Shown one piece after another: positions 37,390 to 50,705 of a DNA stretch of 64,000 nt. The position numbers and the translations under genes were made by a program. The notes below the pieces were generated by a model, which was not told the DNA's origin, ran no database searches, and saw nothing but the letters and a program-made list of their open reading frames with translations. How positions within the stretch are numbered: the stretch's first letter is position 1; each line of letters opens with the position of its first letter. This stretch comes from Welwitschia mirabilis (Eukaryota; Gnetophyta; Gnetopsida; Welwitschiales). The stretch covers positions 251,601,082 through 251,665,081 of the forward strand of contig JBOZIK010000001.1 in the NCBI GenBank assembly GCA_051453625.1, in the 5' to 3' direction.

Positions 37390-39539
37390 TGTAATATCCA
37401 ACTTTATAATATCCAAAACTACAATATTTCTCTTATACCCAAATGTAGCATCCTAATTCTTAGATCCTAATAAGCAAAAATATAGATTTAATTCTTAAAA
37501 TAACTTTTAATAAGGAAAAGAAAACAATTTAAACATTCAAAATTTTCTTTAACAAAAGGCACACAAGTACATTACTCATAAATCTATAAATAATTTTTAT
37601 TGCTATATAAATTGTATCTCATAAATAATATCAAATAAATACTATGAATTACTAGGACATCTAATGTCCTTAAATTTTAACTACTACAATATATATATAT
37701 ATATATATATTTACACATATACATACATGCAAAAAATAAAAAACAACATGAAGGTAAAACCCAATTCTTGTTGTAAACACTAGCTCATTTCTGCATCATC
37801 CTTAGTAGCATTTCCTATACATGCAATTATGGTATGAGACCTATAACCATCATAGTTCCTAATATAACCCATAATAAGGAATAGATAGGCATGACATTCC
37901 CAAGTACAAGGTAAGGAATTACAAGAATATCCAAGATGTAATACCAAAACAATCCAAAATGCATTATAAAAATAATTGAAGATGTACTATAAAAACAATC
38001 TAAGATGTATTACCAAAATAATCCAAAATGTATTATCAAAAGAATCTAAAATTTCATTTCCAAAATAATCCAAGATGTACAGTTAGAATAATCCAAGAGT
38101 GTAATGCTAAAATAATTTAATAAGTGACAAAGACCTCATTTTCATACTATCTTCTTTATTGTTATTTCATAATAATTCTAAGTAATCTAGTTATACACAA
38201 CTAGGAGGGATAAAATCATCATATTTGTGCACATTTTTCCTTTTCTTCCTAAAGGTTTGGTTCTAATACCTTGGGACTCATAATAGAGAGTATCACTCTC
38301 TAAGGTTCAAACAACTAGTTACTTTGGCTACTTTAATTTCAATATTTAACATATCATAATACAAATCAATAGTCAGTTAAAAGATAATGTTAAGATGGCT
38401 CAAAGGACAAATTTACAAGACTTAATAAAAAATAATTATTAACATAAATGAATTACAAGAAGAGATTTAAAACTATATAAGAAATAGAAAATATTTAACA
38501 ACCATACAAGATGCAAGAATAAAAGACTAGTCAAAATGTAAGAAATAAAGACAATGTAAGAAATAAATGAAGCATTAAACCATACAAGAAATAAATAGAA
38601 CATGCTATAACCATATAAGAAGTAAAATAAAGGACCATAAACAATACTCAAAATTAGATGAAGACTTTATGAACTTTTAAATATTCTAAGGCTTTAATGA
38701 TTTTCAAGCTCCAATTTTTAAAATCTCCAAGATATAATAACAAAGGATTTCTCAACAATATGAAAATAAGAGGATAAGAAAGTACTATTTATAGCAAGAG
38801 GATTTAGGAATGTGAAGAGACATAAAGATATAAAGATATATCATTAAGAAAATAAGATGATAAATATTCCATAACCCTTAATAATTACCTTTTCTAGCCA
38901 CTAGATGCATTAATATTTTATCATAACAATAAATAATAAATTATTAACATTCCACTACTTATAATTATTATGAAAATGAATTAAGATAAGTCACTTAGCA
39001 AGTAATTCTAATATTCATATAAACATATTTTCATAATAAATAAGTATTAAATAAAAGAAAGTACAACATCATAATTATGAGTGTTACTTAGCATGTACTA
39101 CTAAAATAAAATAAGAAAAGTAAGCAAACATAATGAATCCTAATAATTATAGTCATTATAAAAATAATTTGCATGTAATAAAATAAAAAATAAGAAAATA
39201 TAGTGATTATGCAATAGTTACAAAAAGAAAATAATATTAATAGAATCACTAATTTATCCACTAACTTATTTACAAATTTAGCCATTAATTAAATAACCAA
39301 GGAGTTAATACAAAAATAATATTATTAATTATGATTGTTGTAAGAAAAAAAGCACTTAAAATAATAATTGCAATAAAACAAATTTTCACAAAGTAATTAC
39401 ATATTAAATAATAAGATAATAACTAATGAATAAATAAAGAATATAGTAAATAAATTAGTTAATATAACCCATAATAAATAAGTTATTTTAATTTAGTTTT
39501 TACTTAGGCTAAATTTTTGGAACTTTAAAAATCTAGACA
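37390..39539 (-). repeat. Long LTR, copy A (about 2.15 kb)
   Basis: Aligns through its length with 44108-46010. Both ends fit TG...CA. Shared landmarks: a TA microsatellite (37689-37710), a 23 bp tandem repeat array (37931-38115), AGTATCACTCTCTAAG near 38290, and a run of TAATAAATAA-type DNA toward 39480. There is no coding homology; frames at 38439-38651 and 39088-39285 are low complexity. A 54 bp duplication of the LTR end and a PBS-like word occurs at 37375 and 37431. Confidence 0.8.
37931..38115. repeat. 23 bp tandem repeat array, eight units
   Basis: Units of the type CCAAGATGTATTACCAAAA start at 37931, 37953, 37977, 38000, 38023, 38046, 38070 and 38093. LTR copy B holds only five. Confidence 0.9.
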
Positions 39540-42500
39540 TGATATTTATCTAGCCCTTAAAAAGTTTTGTAGTTAGAACTTAAACAAGAAAGCTCAATTC
39601 TTTACTACAATACATCTATTTCATATTTTCAAGTAGCTTTTGATTCTAGCTATCCTAATTGTTGTACTTTATAAAGTTGACTTTATCTTCCTTTGACTAT
39701 AACTTTTTCTTGATTCAAATGTTAATTGGTAAAACTTTAAATGTATAATTTAGTTGAATATCCAATTCTTAATTATCAAACTACCAATATCAAATTTCTA
39801 TCTTTGGAACTTAATGCAAAACCCATCTTTAAAGAACTTCAAATTAACTTGCTATACCAAATAACTTAAAATGATAAATAAAATTTTGTCAAAATTAATC
39901 TTCCTTTACCACCATATAAATGTTCAATAAGGTGGAATGTTATCCATAAAATTTATTAATCAATGATATTGTTCATCATGATAAGTAAAATACTAATCAC
40001 CTTTTGTGTTTGAAATGTTTAGAATTCTACAAATTCTCTTCCTCTTCTATATCACTCTCTTTATTATCAATTGCCTTTTATACCCATTTTGGTTATAATA
40101 GAGGATGATTCTTTCATGAACATATGGCTTCCATCAAACATAAATTATTCATACTTTTATTAAATTTATCTCACATTTGTATGTTAAGCTTGTAGCCATT
40201 TCCTAGTATCATAACATATAAATTTGATTTTACCAATATTCATACCACTAGTTATGTAAAAATCCCCTAATACTTATGGTATGTATAGCCTACCTTTAAA
40301 TGATGTATATATTAAGGTTAAATTATTAGCAAATAGGAGGAGATTAATAATAAAATTTTTAATTTGAATTAAGCATTTTATAAGAACCTTTTTTTAACAA
40401 CTATGCTAATTGTTATGAAAATGCCAATAAACAAGGAGTAAGTGAGAACCTTTCTACACCACAATTTACTAATGAATTTTAACAAATTTCTCTAACTTAT
40501 TATCTTTAATTTTTAATGGTGATTTGTTAGTATAACTTATAAATTATTATAATTAAATTAAGGGAAGTTATAATTTTGATCATCCAATGCGAAAGTTTAC
40601 TTTTAATATTAAAGTAATATGATTCGCAAAAATAAAGAAAGTAGATAAATCCTTTCTCTTAGTTTCCTTGGCAAAATAAAAGATATATCTAGAAGTAATC
40701 TAATGATTAATGATGAAGTGATTATATTCCTCTCTATTTTAGGATTTTTATATATAGTCCATCCACATCTATTGATCTACTCATAAATAGCCACTTACTT
40801 CCCTCCTTAATATTGTCAACTATTAAGTAGATAGATTATTTGGATTACTACATGTATTAATTTACTTTCATATGCAAATACTTTGCTATAAAGGAATTAT
40901 TTTAAGTAATTACATGTATTAAATCTTCTTCATATGCAAATAGTTTGCTATAAAGGAAAAATGTTATTCTTCTAAATAATGAAAAAGATTTAAAAAATTC
41001 TTCTTTTCTCTTTTAATCATATGTGCATATTACTCTTGTTAAGTTGCAATAAAGATTCTTTTTTAATTTCTAATTTTTTTAAAGCTTTATTTTCTCAGTC
41101 TTTTATTCTAGTGATGTCTCCTTCATAGGTCATCTAGCATACTTGCACTTAATATTAAGTCATTTACACCTAGGCATTAATATTTGATTTCATAAAGAGG
41201 ATTTAGTATAAGCTGTTTGAATAAACTTTGTAACTTATATGTGTTAAATAGGATTCTTATGTTTCATCTATTTAAAGACCATGGACACTTCAATTTATGT
41301 GTAATAAGTGTATTTATTAGAAATTTCTATAAGCATGTTATTATTATGTATCACTAATGATGAGTATTTTCATGAAAGCTATGCTAGCTATGTAACTGGT
41401 AATTTTAAATTTACCACTTCATCTCTTATCATTAAAACTACTATTTAACATTTGTAACATGTAAAAATCTAGAAAAACTAATAAGATTTTATATCTTACC
41501 TATATAATGTTGTAAATTAATAAGTAGTAGCTTGAATGCACATCTCCTTCCTTTTTTCTTAAGAAAATAATTAAATTTCATCATGATGGATCAATCTTTC
41601 TTCCTCACTATGCTTTTCACTTTTAGTATTGTAGACCAGTGGTTAATGAAAATGTCTAAATTTGCCTTTACATTAATATTATCAATAGTCACTTTAACTT
41701 TATTCAGAGCCACTTTATTCATTTTCCTTGATTAAGAAACACTCATATGTTGAGACTATGTAACTCTGTGTGATCTCTTTTCATGTTTGAGCATGCTGCT
41801 TTACACCTTCTCAAGTGCTACCTCTCTAGTAATTACCTTATGCACTAATGACTTCTTTCTACATTGTTGGCCCTTATTTCACCATTAGTGAATAGGCTTT
41901 GAATCATCAAAATAAAGAACAACCATCATGAAGTAAGTTTGATAAAAAATAGAAAAGACTCATCATCAATGTAGGAGGATCTCTTTTTAAGGCAGGTGAT
42001 TAGTGTGAGCATCAAAAAAAATTGAAGCACAATGATTAGTAGGTCTCATTAAGACCACCATTAACTTAAAGGTAGTAAGATTGTTATGAAGGTTATCAAT
42101 GAAAGTAGGGTTGCCAAGAAACTTACCAAGATAGGCTACTATAAAGAGAACATAAAGAGAGGTTAGGATGATGGTGCATATTATCTGCTTTGGTAGTGTA
42201 CATCTATCCAAGTGAGGATGCTAGAAAACAAAGTTGAAGACTAAAATCCCATGAATAGGCATAAGCAGTGTGGTGTAAATTTAAATAAAAACACATACTT
42301 CATAGATTTTCTATAGTCCTTTGAATCATACTCAAGTTAAGAGGCTATAAATAGCACACAGTGTGATTTCCTTTAGTTGGTTTAATTTAGAGGAAATTAA
42401 GTTGATTTATAATTGGATTGATTAGGTTCTTGAACGAATTCTTAGGGAAGTAAGTACAACATGTGTTATTTCTATAAACACTATTATTAAATTAGTTGTT

Positions 42501-44092
42501 GATAAGTGTAGTTATTTAGAATATAGAACATTTAAGTATGCCTTTCCTATACTATTCCAATAAATGGGAAAATGAGGCCTAATCAAATGGAAATAACTGT
42601 TTAAAGTCATCATTGTTTTAGTGAAAAATTCCTCTTACAACAACTATCTATAGTTATTTAGCAAGATAAAATATTCAGCTTACTAATAGTGAAGATAAAA
42701 AAAAAGTTTTGCATATGTCTTTCCCATTGAATGACTATTTACAAATGTTCTATAATACATTTAGCCATGATATTAATGAATTCCCTTTATGCTCATGTAC
42801 AACTAATTATTAAAATAGGAATGTAACATGTAGGATATTATTACAAGTATAAAAGTATGTTTCAAGCCATAGATGCTTTCTAATCATGTTCAAAATGTAG
42901 CCATACATTTACCCTAATGCATTGAATCTCTATTAGGTGTCTTAAAATCTCTTTATTATTGTGGTCTAGCATATCATCTAATTGAAGAGGCATTATTTCT
43001 TTAATCTCATCCACTAAGATTAACATCGCATAGCCTAGATGACATCATGTAGAGGAGGATTCATTACTTCTAGTATTTTTTCAAGAAAGATAAACATATC
43101 AGAAACTTATATTCTTTTTCTATAACTCCTTCCACTTGCTCTGTAAAACCATTCATACAAGAACTTCCTTGATGAAGTAATAGTAAATGATAATTCTTGA
43201 TATTTACACCTATAACCATCTTAATGCTAATGCAGTAACCTACTTACAGATGCATCTAATCAACTTTTGAGTTAGTCATGTAGTCCTCTTAATGATTTAT
43301 TCACACTTTATGTAATGAATGTTTCAAAAAAAATAAATCATTTATATTTCTTAAATGGTAGGAATTTTTTAAATCCACAGCATAAGTAAATGTTATTTAC
43401 TGATGTTGGAAATGGGGTTTCAGTGTATAGAATCTGTTCTTGGTAAGGCATTTTCCATTCTTTTGTCTTCCACTTCTCTCATAGGCATACCTTTATGGAG
43501 GCTTTCCTTTCATATCATTTGTGTGTATTGAATGGAATATTTTAGACTTTAACAGAAATATGATGTTAGTATTATGCATTTTTAAAATAAAGGTAATTCA
43601 TAGAACTCCTCAAGGACATGTAATACTTAAAAACTAGCACATATATCAAGTGGCTTATAGTTTGAGGACTCTAGTTAATCATGCAAGACATGACAAGCAA
43701 CCATTGAGGTGCTTTGTTTAGTATTTTTACTCTTGCCATGTGCTTCCATTGGCATGTGATGGTTACATGAATTAATGAATTAGAATAAAAATAAATCATA
43801 GGAGAAAAAATACATAGCAAATTAACTTAATGAGATCAAAGAAATTTTCATATGATATTCAGATTTTGTAGAACAATTGATCATTAAGATGTCTCATGAA
43901 CAGCTTAATATGCCAGTGTCCAATTCAACATGAATTAACTTTCCAATGGTCAATAGATATGTTTTTTCCTCTAATAACAATATTCTAAAGTATATCTCAC
44001 TCTTTTAAGTTCTGAATTCCTTATACTTATGTTCTAATGTTAACAATTAAAATAACTTAATAACAACTATGCCTAGTGAAATCACAACCTAG
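39540..44092. other. Interior between two long LTRs, no recognisable coding
   Basis: It lies between LTR copy A and the PBS of LTR copy B. No gag or pol motif was recognised on either strand; the minus frame 41987-42211 is unmatched. This is the arrangement of a large non-autonomous element (LARD type) but could be a decayed autonomous one. It contains a 62 bp tandem duplication at 40838-40961. Confidence 0.5.
40838..40961. repeat. 62 bp tandem duplication
   Basis: ACATGTATTAA...CATATGCAAATA(C/G)TTTGCTATAAAGG occurs at 40850 and 40912 with a constant 62 bp period. Confidence 0.85.
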
Positions 44093-44104
44093 GCTCTGAT
44101 ACCA
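44093..44104 (-). promoter_or_regulatory. Primer-binding site beside LTR copy B (perfect)
   Basis: The minus strand reads TGGTATCAGAGC, a 12 of 12 match to the initiator-Met tRNA 3' complement, three bases inside the LTR end. Confidence 0.85.
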
Positions 44105-44107
44105 AAA

Positions 44108-46010
44108 TGTGATGTCCTTTTTTTTACAATCTAAAGACTACAATATTGCTCTAGTACCAAAATGTAACATCCTAATTTTTATAGCCGAATAAGCACAATT
44201 ATAGATCTACTTTTTAAAATATCTTTTAGAAAAAAAAAACGAAAATTAAAATATTTAAAATAAAAAGGCATGTAAGTATAGTACTTATAAATTTGTAAAT
44301 AATTTTTATTACTAGATAAACTTGTATCTCATAGATAACATTAAATAAAGATTAGAAATTACTAGGACATCCAAGCTCCTTCAATTTTAACTATTATATA
44401 TATATATATAGTTTCTAGTATGATCCATGACAAGGAATGGGTAGGTATAGGATTCATAAGTACAAGGTAACGAATTACAATAATATCTAAGATGTACTAC
44501 TAAAAAAATCCAAGATGCATTGATAAAATAATCTAAGATGCATTTCTTAAATAATCTAAGATATATAGTCAAAATAGTCTAAGAGTGTAATGCTAAATAA
44601 TTCAAGAAGTTACCAAGACGTCATTTTCATGTTATGTTCTTTACTATTATTCCACAACAAATTTATGTAATCCTATTGAAAATACCCAATAGGGATAAAA
44701 TCATCATATTTATGCACATTTTTTTCCTTTTATTCTTAGAGGTTTGGTGCTGATACCTTAGGACTTACATTAGAGAGTATCACTCTCTAAGATTCAAAAA
44801 CTGGTTATCCTAGCCAGTTTTAACTCTAATATTTAACATATCATAATATAGGTCAATGATCAATCTAAGATAATCTCAATATGGCTCAAATGAAAAACAT
44901 ATAAGACTTACTTAAAAATAATTATCAACAAAAAGAAATTATAAGAAGAGATTTAGAACTATAAAAGCAATAAAAAATATTTAACATTCATATAAGGTGT
45001 AAGAATAAAAGACTAAAAGATGCAAGAAATAAATATCATGTAACAAATAAATGAATCCTTGAACCACACAAAAAATAAAAAGAATATGCTAGAATCATAT
45101 AAGAAATAAAATGAAGGATCATAAACCATACCCAAAATTGGATGAAGACTTGGTAAACCTTTAAAGGTTCTAAGACTCCAATGCTTTTCAAGCTCCAAGT
45201 TTTAAAATTGCGAAGATTCAATAATAGAGGATTTATCAAAGATATGAAAATAGAAGGATAAGAAAGTTCAATTTATACTAAGAGGATGTAAGAATATGAA
45301 GAGACATAAGGATATGAAGAGATTCCATCATGAAAAGAAGATGGTAAGGATTCCATTACCCTTAATCATTACCTTGCTTGGACATTGAATGAATTAGTAT
45401 TTTATCATAACAAAAAATAATAAATGTTCAATGTTTCACTCTTTGCAATTATTACAATAAGAAATTAAGATAGGACACTTAGCAAGTAATTTCAATAGCC
45501 ATATAAAAATATTTTTTCAGAATGAATAAATGTGAAATGAAAGAAACTACATCATCATAATTATGGGCATTACTTAGCATGCACTACTAAAATAAAATAT
45601 ATTAAAATAAGCCAACATAAATCTTACTAATAATTATAGTCATTATAAGAATAATTCACATGCAATAAAATAAGAAAATAAAATAAATATAGTAATCATG
45701 TAATAGTTACAAAAATAAAATAATATTAATACTACTAATAATTTAGCCACTAATTAAATAACCAGGAAGTTACTACAAAAATAATATTATTAATTATAAC
45801 TATTACAAGAAAGAAAGTACTTAAAATAATAATTATAGAAACATACATTTTCAAAAAGTAATTACATTTAAAGTAATAAGATAATAAATACATAATAAAT
45901 AAAGAATATAGTAATGAAATTAGCTTAATAGATTTCATAACAAATAAGTTATCTTAATTTATTTTTTAGTTAGGCTAAATCTTTGTACCTTTCAAAATCT
46001 GTACTTAACA
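44108..46010 (-). repeat. Long LTR, copy B (about 1.9 kb)
   Basis: The second copy of the 37390-39539 repeat in the same orientation, with TG at 44108 and CA at 46009-46010. It carries the TA microsatellite (44395-44410), five 23 bp units, and the duplicated LTR-end/PBS word at 44093 and 44150 (57 bp apart). It is inserted next to a gypsy integrase remnant. Confidence 0.8.
44487..44601. repeat. 23 bp tandem repeat array, five units
   Basis: Units start at 44487, 44510, 44533, 44556 and 44579 (CTAAGATGYATT-type). Homologous to the eight-unit array at 37931. Confidence 0.9.
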
Positions 46011-46029
46011 TGTCAATTTTTACATGTAA

Positions 46030-47335
46030 ATATTTCTCCTATTAGAAATAAGACTCTTCCGTGCTTTAAACCTATAGGTAATAAGAAAGAAATTAATAAT
46101 CAATTAGAAATAATAATGGGACATAGCCTTAGCCTTATCCTACATAACTAGGTAATCAACACAAACCAAAATATTCTTCTCTTCATGTGATAAAGGATTA
46201 ATGGAACCAATGTAATTTATACCCCACACATCAAATCTCTTAATCACTTGAATTCATTATTGTGGCATTTTTAATCTTTAAGAGAAGTTTCCTTTCTTTT
46301 AAAATTTATTATAACATTACACATACACACATGAATCTTTAAATATTGTAAGTTAATAATATTTCATATTAAGAATTTGCATTTATTTTCTTTTAAATCA
46401 TAACATCCTTTGACTTCTTCTTCATGTGATTCTATAATAATTTCCTTTTGTGAATATTATTCTACATATCTTTTGATGATATGATTGTTACAATTTCTAA
46501 ATAAAAATTTGTAATGGGATACATAATATCTAATTCCTCTTACTAACCTTTTATTATTCATAGTAATTTAGATATGGTAGTAACTTCTTATAAAATATGA
46601 CATTTGCTATGTATACATACTAAGGATTCATCTGAACTTTTTGGAGATGCTCATTAACAAACTCATTTCTCATGTATATTTTTCATTCTTATTTGAGAAA
46701 TCTAATCTTAATATATGGTCTATTACTATAATTTTAGTTTGTTTTCTATTAATTATTTTCAAGTCAAATTTCTGTTCCTTTTCTTTCAGTGATTTTCAAG
46801 TTAAATTTTTTCACTAGTTACATCCATCTCATTATTCTTAAATTTTATTTCTTTCTATTCATTAATAATATAATAACATTGTAATCAATGTTCATTTTAA
46901 CTTTACATTTTACAATGTAATTCCTAAATTTTTATAGTTCCATTACTATTGTTAATAATTCCTTTTTAGTTACTACATAATTTTGTTAGGTTAAATTTAA
47001 ATTTTTACTTATATGAAGGATATAATATGGTTTATTCTCATCTTTTTTTACTCTAAAACTACTTCCATAATATGATTAGATTCATCAACCATCATTTGGA
47101 ATGGTTTTAACAAATTAGATCCTTATAGTATAGGTTCTTTAATTAACTTATATCTTAGAATTTAAAAATAATGCTGACATTTAGGAGTTCGATCAAACTC
47201 AACATAATTTTTGCAAATCGTTACTATGGGTTTGAAATTTTACTAAAATTAGCTATAAATTTCTATAATATTATATATGTCCTAAGAAAAATCTAAGCTC
47301 TTTGAGTTTAGTTGTAGGTTCTATATGTGAGGATA
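46030..47335 (-). pseudogene. Second gypsy pol remnant (RT end, RNase H, integrase start)
   Basis: The minus strand from 47335 downward reads the late RT block RFFLGHI, then a C-terminal RT and RNase H stretch with KKDENKPYYILHISKNLN, VTKKELLTIVMEL (46936-46974) and a LKITERKGTEI-like block (about 46770). Integrase follows with FDVWGINYIGSI (46206-46240), ILVCVDYLVM and a RFKARKSLIS block near 46060. Many stops are present. Related in type to the gypsy pol at 25.7-29.6 kb but a different copy, since both hold the same domains. It is cut at 47336 by a copia LTR and near 46011 by the long LTR. Confidence 0.75.
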
Positions 47336-47800
47336 CTAATCAGTCACATCATGATGCTATACTTAGGGGAAGTGAAAACCCTAGTGGAAATATAGTTAGG
47401 TGTGCTTGTTTACAAAAGCAAGCTCTATTATTTGAAAAGGAAAGAAAAAATAAAATCTATTTTGAAAAAATCTTGATCTAAGTTTTCTTGCTTTTATCTT
47501 GCTCCTTTTCTTGCTTTACATTTCTTGTAGTTGTTATCAGAGCTCAACATGGGGTTCTTAAATCTCTTGAGGAGGTTTATCCCTTGCATGCCTTTCCATG
47601 CTCTTACATGCCATGTTACCTTTTTACATGTAAGACTTTTCATAAATCTATGTGTAGTTTTTATATTATTTTTGTAGGACATTTTCCTAAATCTATTTAT
47701 AGTCTTCAACCTTTGTTTTTTCCCTATGAGTTAAGAGTGTTTTCTACATTTCATATTGAAGGACTTGAAGCATTTCTTAGTAGCTTGAACTAATCTATTC
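47336..47800 (+). mobile_element. Copia 5' LTR, PBS and leader
   Basis: 47336-47530 is homologous to the reverse complement of 2545-2714 and 15335-15503 (shared: CATCATG, AAACCCTA(G/A)TGG, TGTGCTTG, AAGCAAGCTCT). TGTTATCAGAGC at 47532-47543 is an 11 of 12 PBS. The leader after it opens a frame (47488-47793) with no recognised domain. No gag-pol and no 3' LTR follow, so this is a truncated 5' end. Confidence 0.7.
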
Positions 47801-50477
47801 TAGTTCTAGTTTCTTTTTTTTAAAGTATTACTTTGACATATTTCTAAAGTAATACTATCTCTAATAATAATATAGCTACATCTACTGCTATCACTTTCTT
47901 AAATATTAATAATCACAAATTTCTATATTAGTGCTATAAGATCTCATTTGCTATTTTTGTTTCTTATGAAATTTGTACAAAAAGATGAAGAAGTTTAAGG
48001 AAGAATATATGAATTTCATATTTTCTTTCTTTCATATTTATCTTCTTATTTACTTGTGATTTACAAATAGTTTTGAAATTAAATATTTATTTCTAGAAAA
48101 GTCTTTCATTTTAAATGCTTTCTTTTGCTGTTAAAATTTTTGTGAAATGTAGTTGTAGAAAAAATTTTCACTAGGTAATATCTTAGCTGATGTAACATTT
48201 TACAACATTACTGCAAGTTGATCAATATCTTTCTTAGAATGCATACAAAGGAAGAATGTGGATGATGATCTTAAATTACTATAATATTTATTCATATTTC
48301 TTTAACTCATAGGAAATAATGCTTACCTATGCTATATCTTTAACATTGGACATCATACTTGTGCAAATGGATCTATTAAAATAAAACTATGTTATTACTG
48401 CATTTACAATAGACATAAAATACATGATTTTCTTTTGTGTTTTTCTTCAAAAGAGAGGAAATCATTATTGTTGTGCTATCTGCATTTGAAAGTGAGTTTA
48501 CTAATGCATTTTTAGATCTACATTCTATTTCCATTTTTACTAATTCCACTAACTTCCTAATCCTTGTATGCTATAGTTCTTTGTATTTCTACTGACATCA
48601 CTCATTTATATTTCTCTATTTTACATTACCATGTTCTTTCTTTAATAAAATATAATTTCATTTATTTTTTTTCAAAATTTAGTTTTGTTTCTATTGTTTG
48701 ATCTTTTTGAGAGCTATAAATGAAATGACATTTTATATAGCTAGCTTTTTAATACATGCAGCACTGCCCCTCTTACAAGTAATGATGAGGTTATCTCAAA
48801 AGACAGTATTAATTTTTGAAAAAGGTTTTTTTCATTTTGATAAAGCTAAAAGGGAATAATTTAATTAAATTAGTATGTAATTTTGATTAAAACTTCATCC
48901 TCCATTTTTCTCAAACTTTCATGCTTATTTACACAATGTTAAAAATTGAGTTTTATATGATATGTGTATTTGTTCTTAGCTTGTGCTTAGTTTTTTTTCA
49001 TCATATTGATGTTTGTTAAAATATAAAACTATACTTTTTAAATAGTTTTTTAGTTTTTCCTATGGACATGTATTTTACATTAAGCTTTTGGCTCTTTCAT
49101 GTGCACATGTACCTTTAAGTGCATTTTTTAGCTTTTTGGCAATATTTTGAAGTTTTTCAGAATTTTTAATTATTATAAGCCCATTAAACTCCATTATAAT
49201 TGCATTGAGTTACATTTGGATGTGAAGTAATATTTACTTAATGTTTTTCCATAGACCTCATTTGACTTGTAGTTTGAATAGATTAAGTTCAGTTGAGATT
49301 TTAAAAGCAATCCACTTAACTTAACTATATGAAACCTAAGTCCCTTTTTATTTATGAATTGGTCTTCACATTATTTTTGATATTAATGTCACTTTAAATT
49401 TTTAACAATGATTAAGATTTAAAATTAGAAATTATCCATAGCTTAACTTACTTTATTGGCAATAAGTTTTAGCTGGTGATAGGCATGGAAAACCTTATGT
49501 AGACATTGATATGGGTTAGGATATGTTACTTTTTAATCTTATTTTATAGTCTTTAATTACCATAACTATGTATACTAGGCTATATAGAAAATCATATCTC
49601 TCTTAAAAGAAAATATTCTAACCATCTTGAGGCTTATATTTCCATACACATCTTGGTAATTGAGGGTGTATTGTATGCATACCGAAGGCATAGTATTATG
49701 GTCTTCTTAGATTTTATTACCAAATCAATCAAGATGCATAAATATAAGAAATTTAAAACTTATTAAGTCTAAGGTTTAAGTATATTTTCAAAATTTCATT
49801 TTACTCTTCCTTAAGGGATATGTAGCTGAGGAAACTAAAAGTGACTAATAGCTTAGATGTTGTACTTACATGGTATATCTTATTATGTTTTTATTCCTTT
49901 TGAAGATAAAGGCCACATCTTTGAAGAGAAATTTATTACTACCCAGACTAGAAGAAGGACTTAAAATTAATAAATCTTTCACTTAATTACCTAATGATTT
50001 AGGACCTTGTGTAAAAATTTACTACATTCACATAAGAATTACTTAATAAATTTACTTTATTATTCTTACATGTGTCCTTATTAGGGGTTTAGATTTTTCA
50101 TGTATTTATTATACTTTTAGGGATTGAATACATCATTTGAATCATGGATGTCAAATCTAAATAAATCCTTTAATCTTATGGATGTAAGAGAGATTACTAG
50201 TCAAATCTACTATAAAATTTTATTCTTCTGTAATTACTTTCTCTTCTCAAATTGATAAGTATTCTTTGTATAAAAGATAAATCCATTATTTAATTATGGA
50301 TGTGAATAATATTCCCTTAAAAATTTACTATACCTTGAAAATTATCATCTCTTCTTCTACTTATGAGAATTATGGTAATTTCAAAAGATAAGTTTTACAT
50401 GTTATTAGCCTTTTCCATCTCGATTTTGATAATTGGAATCATGGCCAACATTAGAATTACCATTTAGAATGATCATA
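47801..50477. other. AT-rich DNA without identifiable genes
   Basis: Nothing was recognised on either strand: no LTR ends, no domain motifs. Probably decayed repeat. Confidence 0.45.
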
Positions 50478-50705
50478 TACTACAAGAAATATAGGCTTGT
50501 AAGGCATTTATTAAAATAAACACCTTAAGTATAAGGCTTTTAAAAAAATTTACACTTTGAGAGAAATAATAATCTTTTTAAGGCATTTTTCTAAATAAAG
50601 ATTTTTTTTACAATTGTTTTTAATGAATTTATAAAAAAAAAGCCTTAAAAGTAAGGCATGCATCTAGTTTTTTAAGGCATTTAAAAAGCAAACACCACAA
50701 AATAT
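50478..50705 (+). mobile_element. CACTA-type transposon left terminus with subterminal repeats
   Basis: TACTACAAGAAATATAGG at 50478 matches the CACTACAAGAAA terminus of plant CACTA (En/Spm) elements with a C-to-T change at the first base. In the next 220 bp the word AAGGCATTT or its complement recurs in both orientations (for example near 50499, 50580, 50643, 50682), with AAACACC words, as in CACTA subterminal hairpins. The matching right end was not established; candidates are discussed in the findings. Confidence 0.6.

Noticed and set aside
41987-42211. 74-codon minus frame in the interior between long LTRs
   Set aside because: Mixed composition but no recognisable gag, pol or cellular domain; not enough to call a gene.
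47488-47793. 101-codon plus frame after a copia LTR
   Set aside because: It begins inside the LTR and crosses the PBS, so it is leader sequence and not gag; no gag motif.
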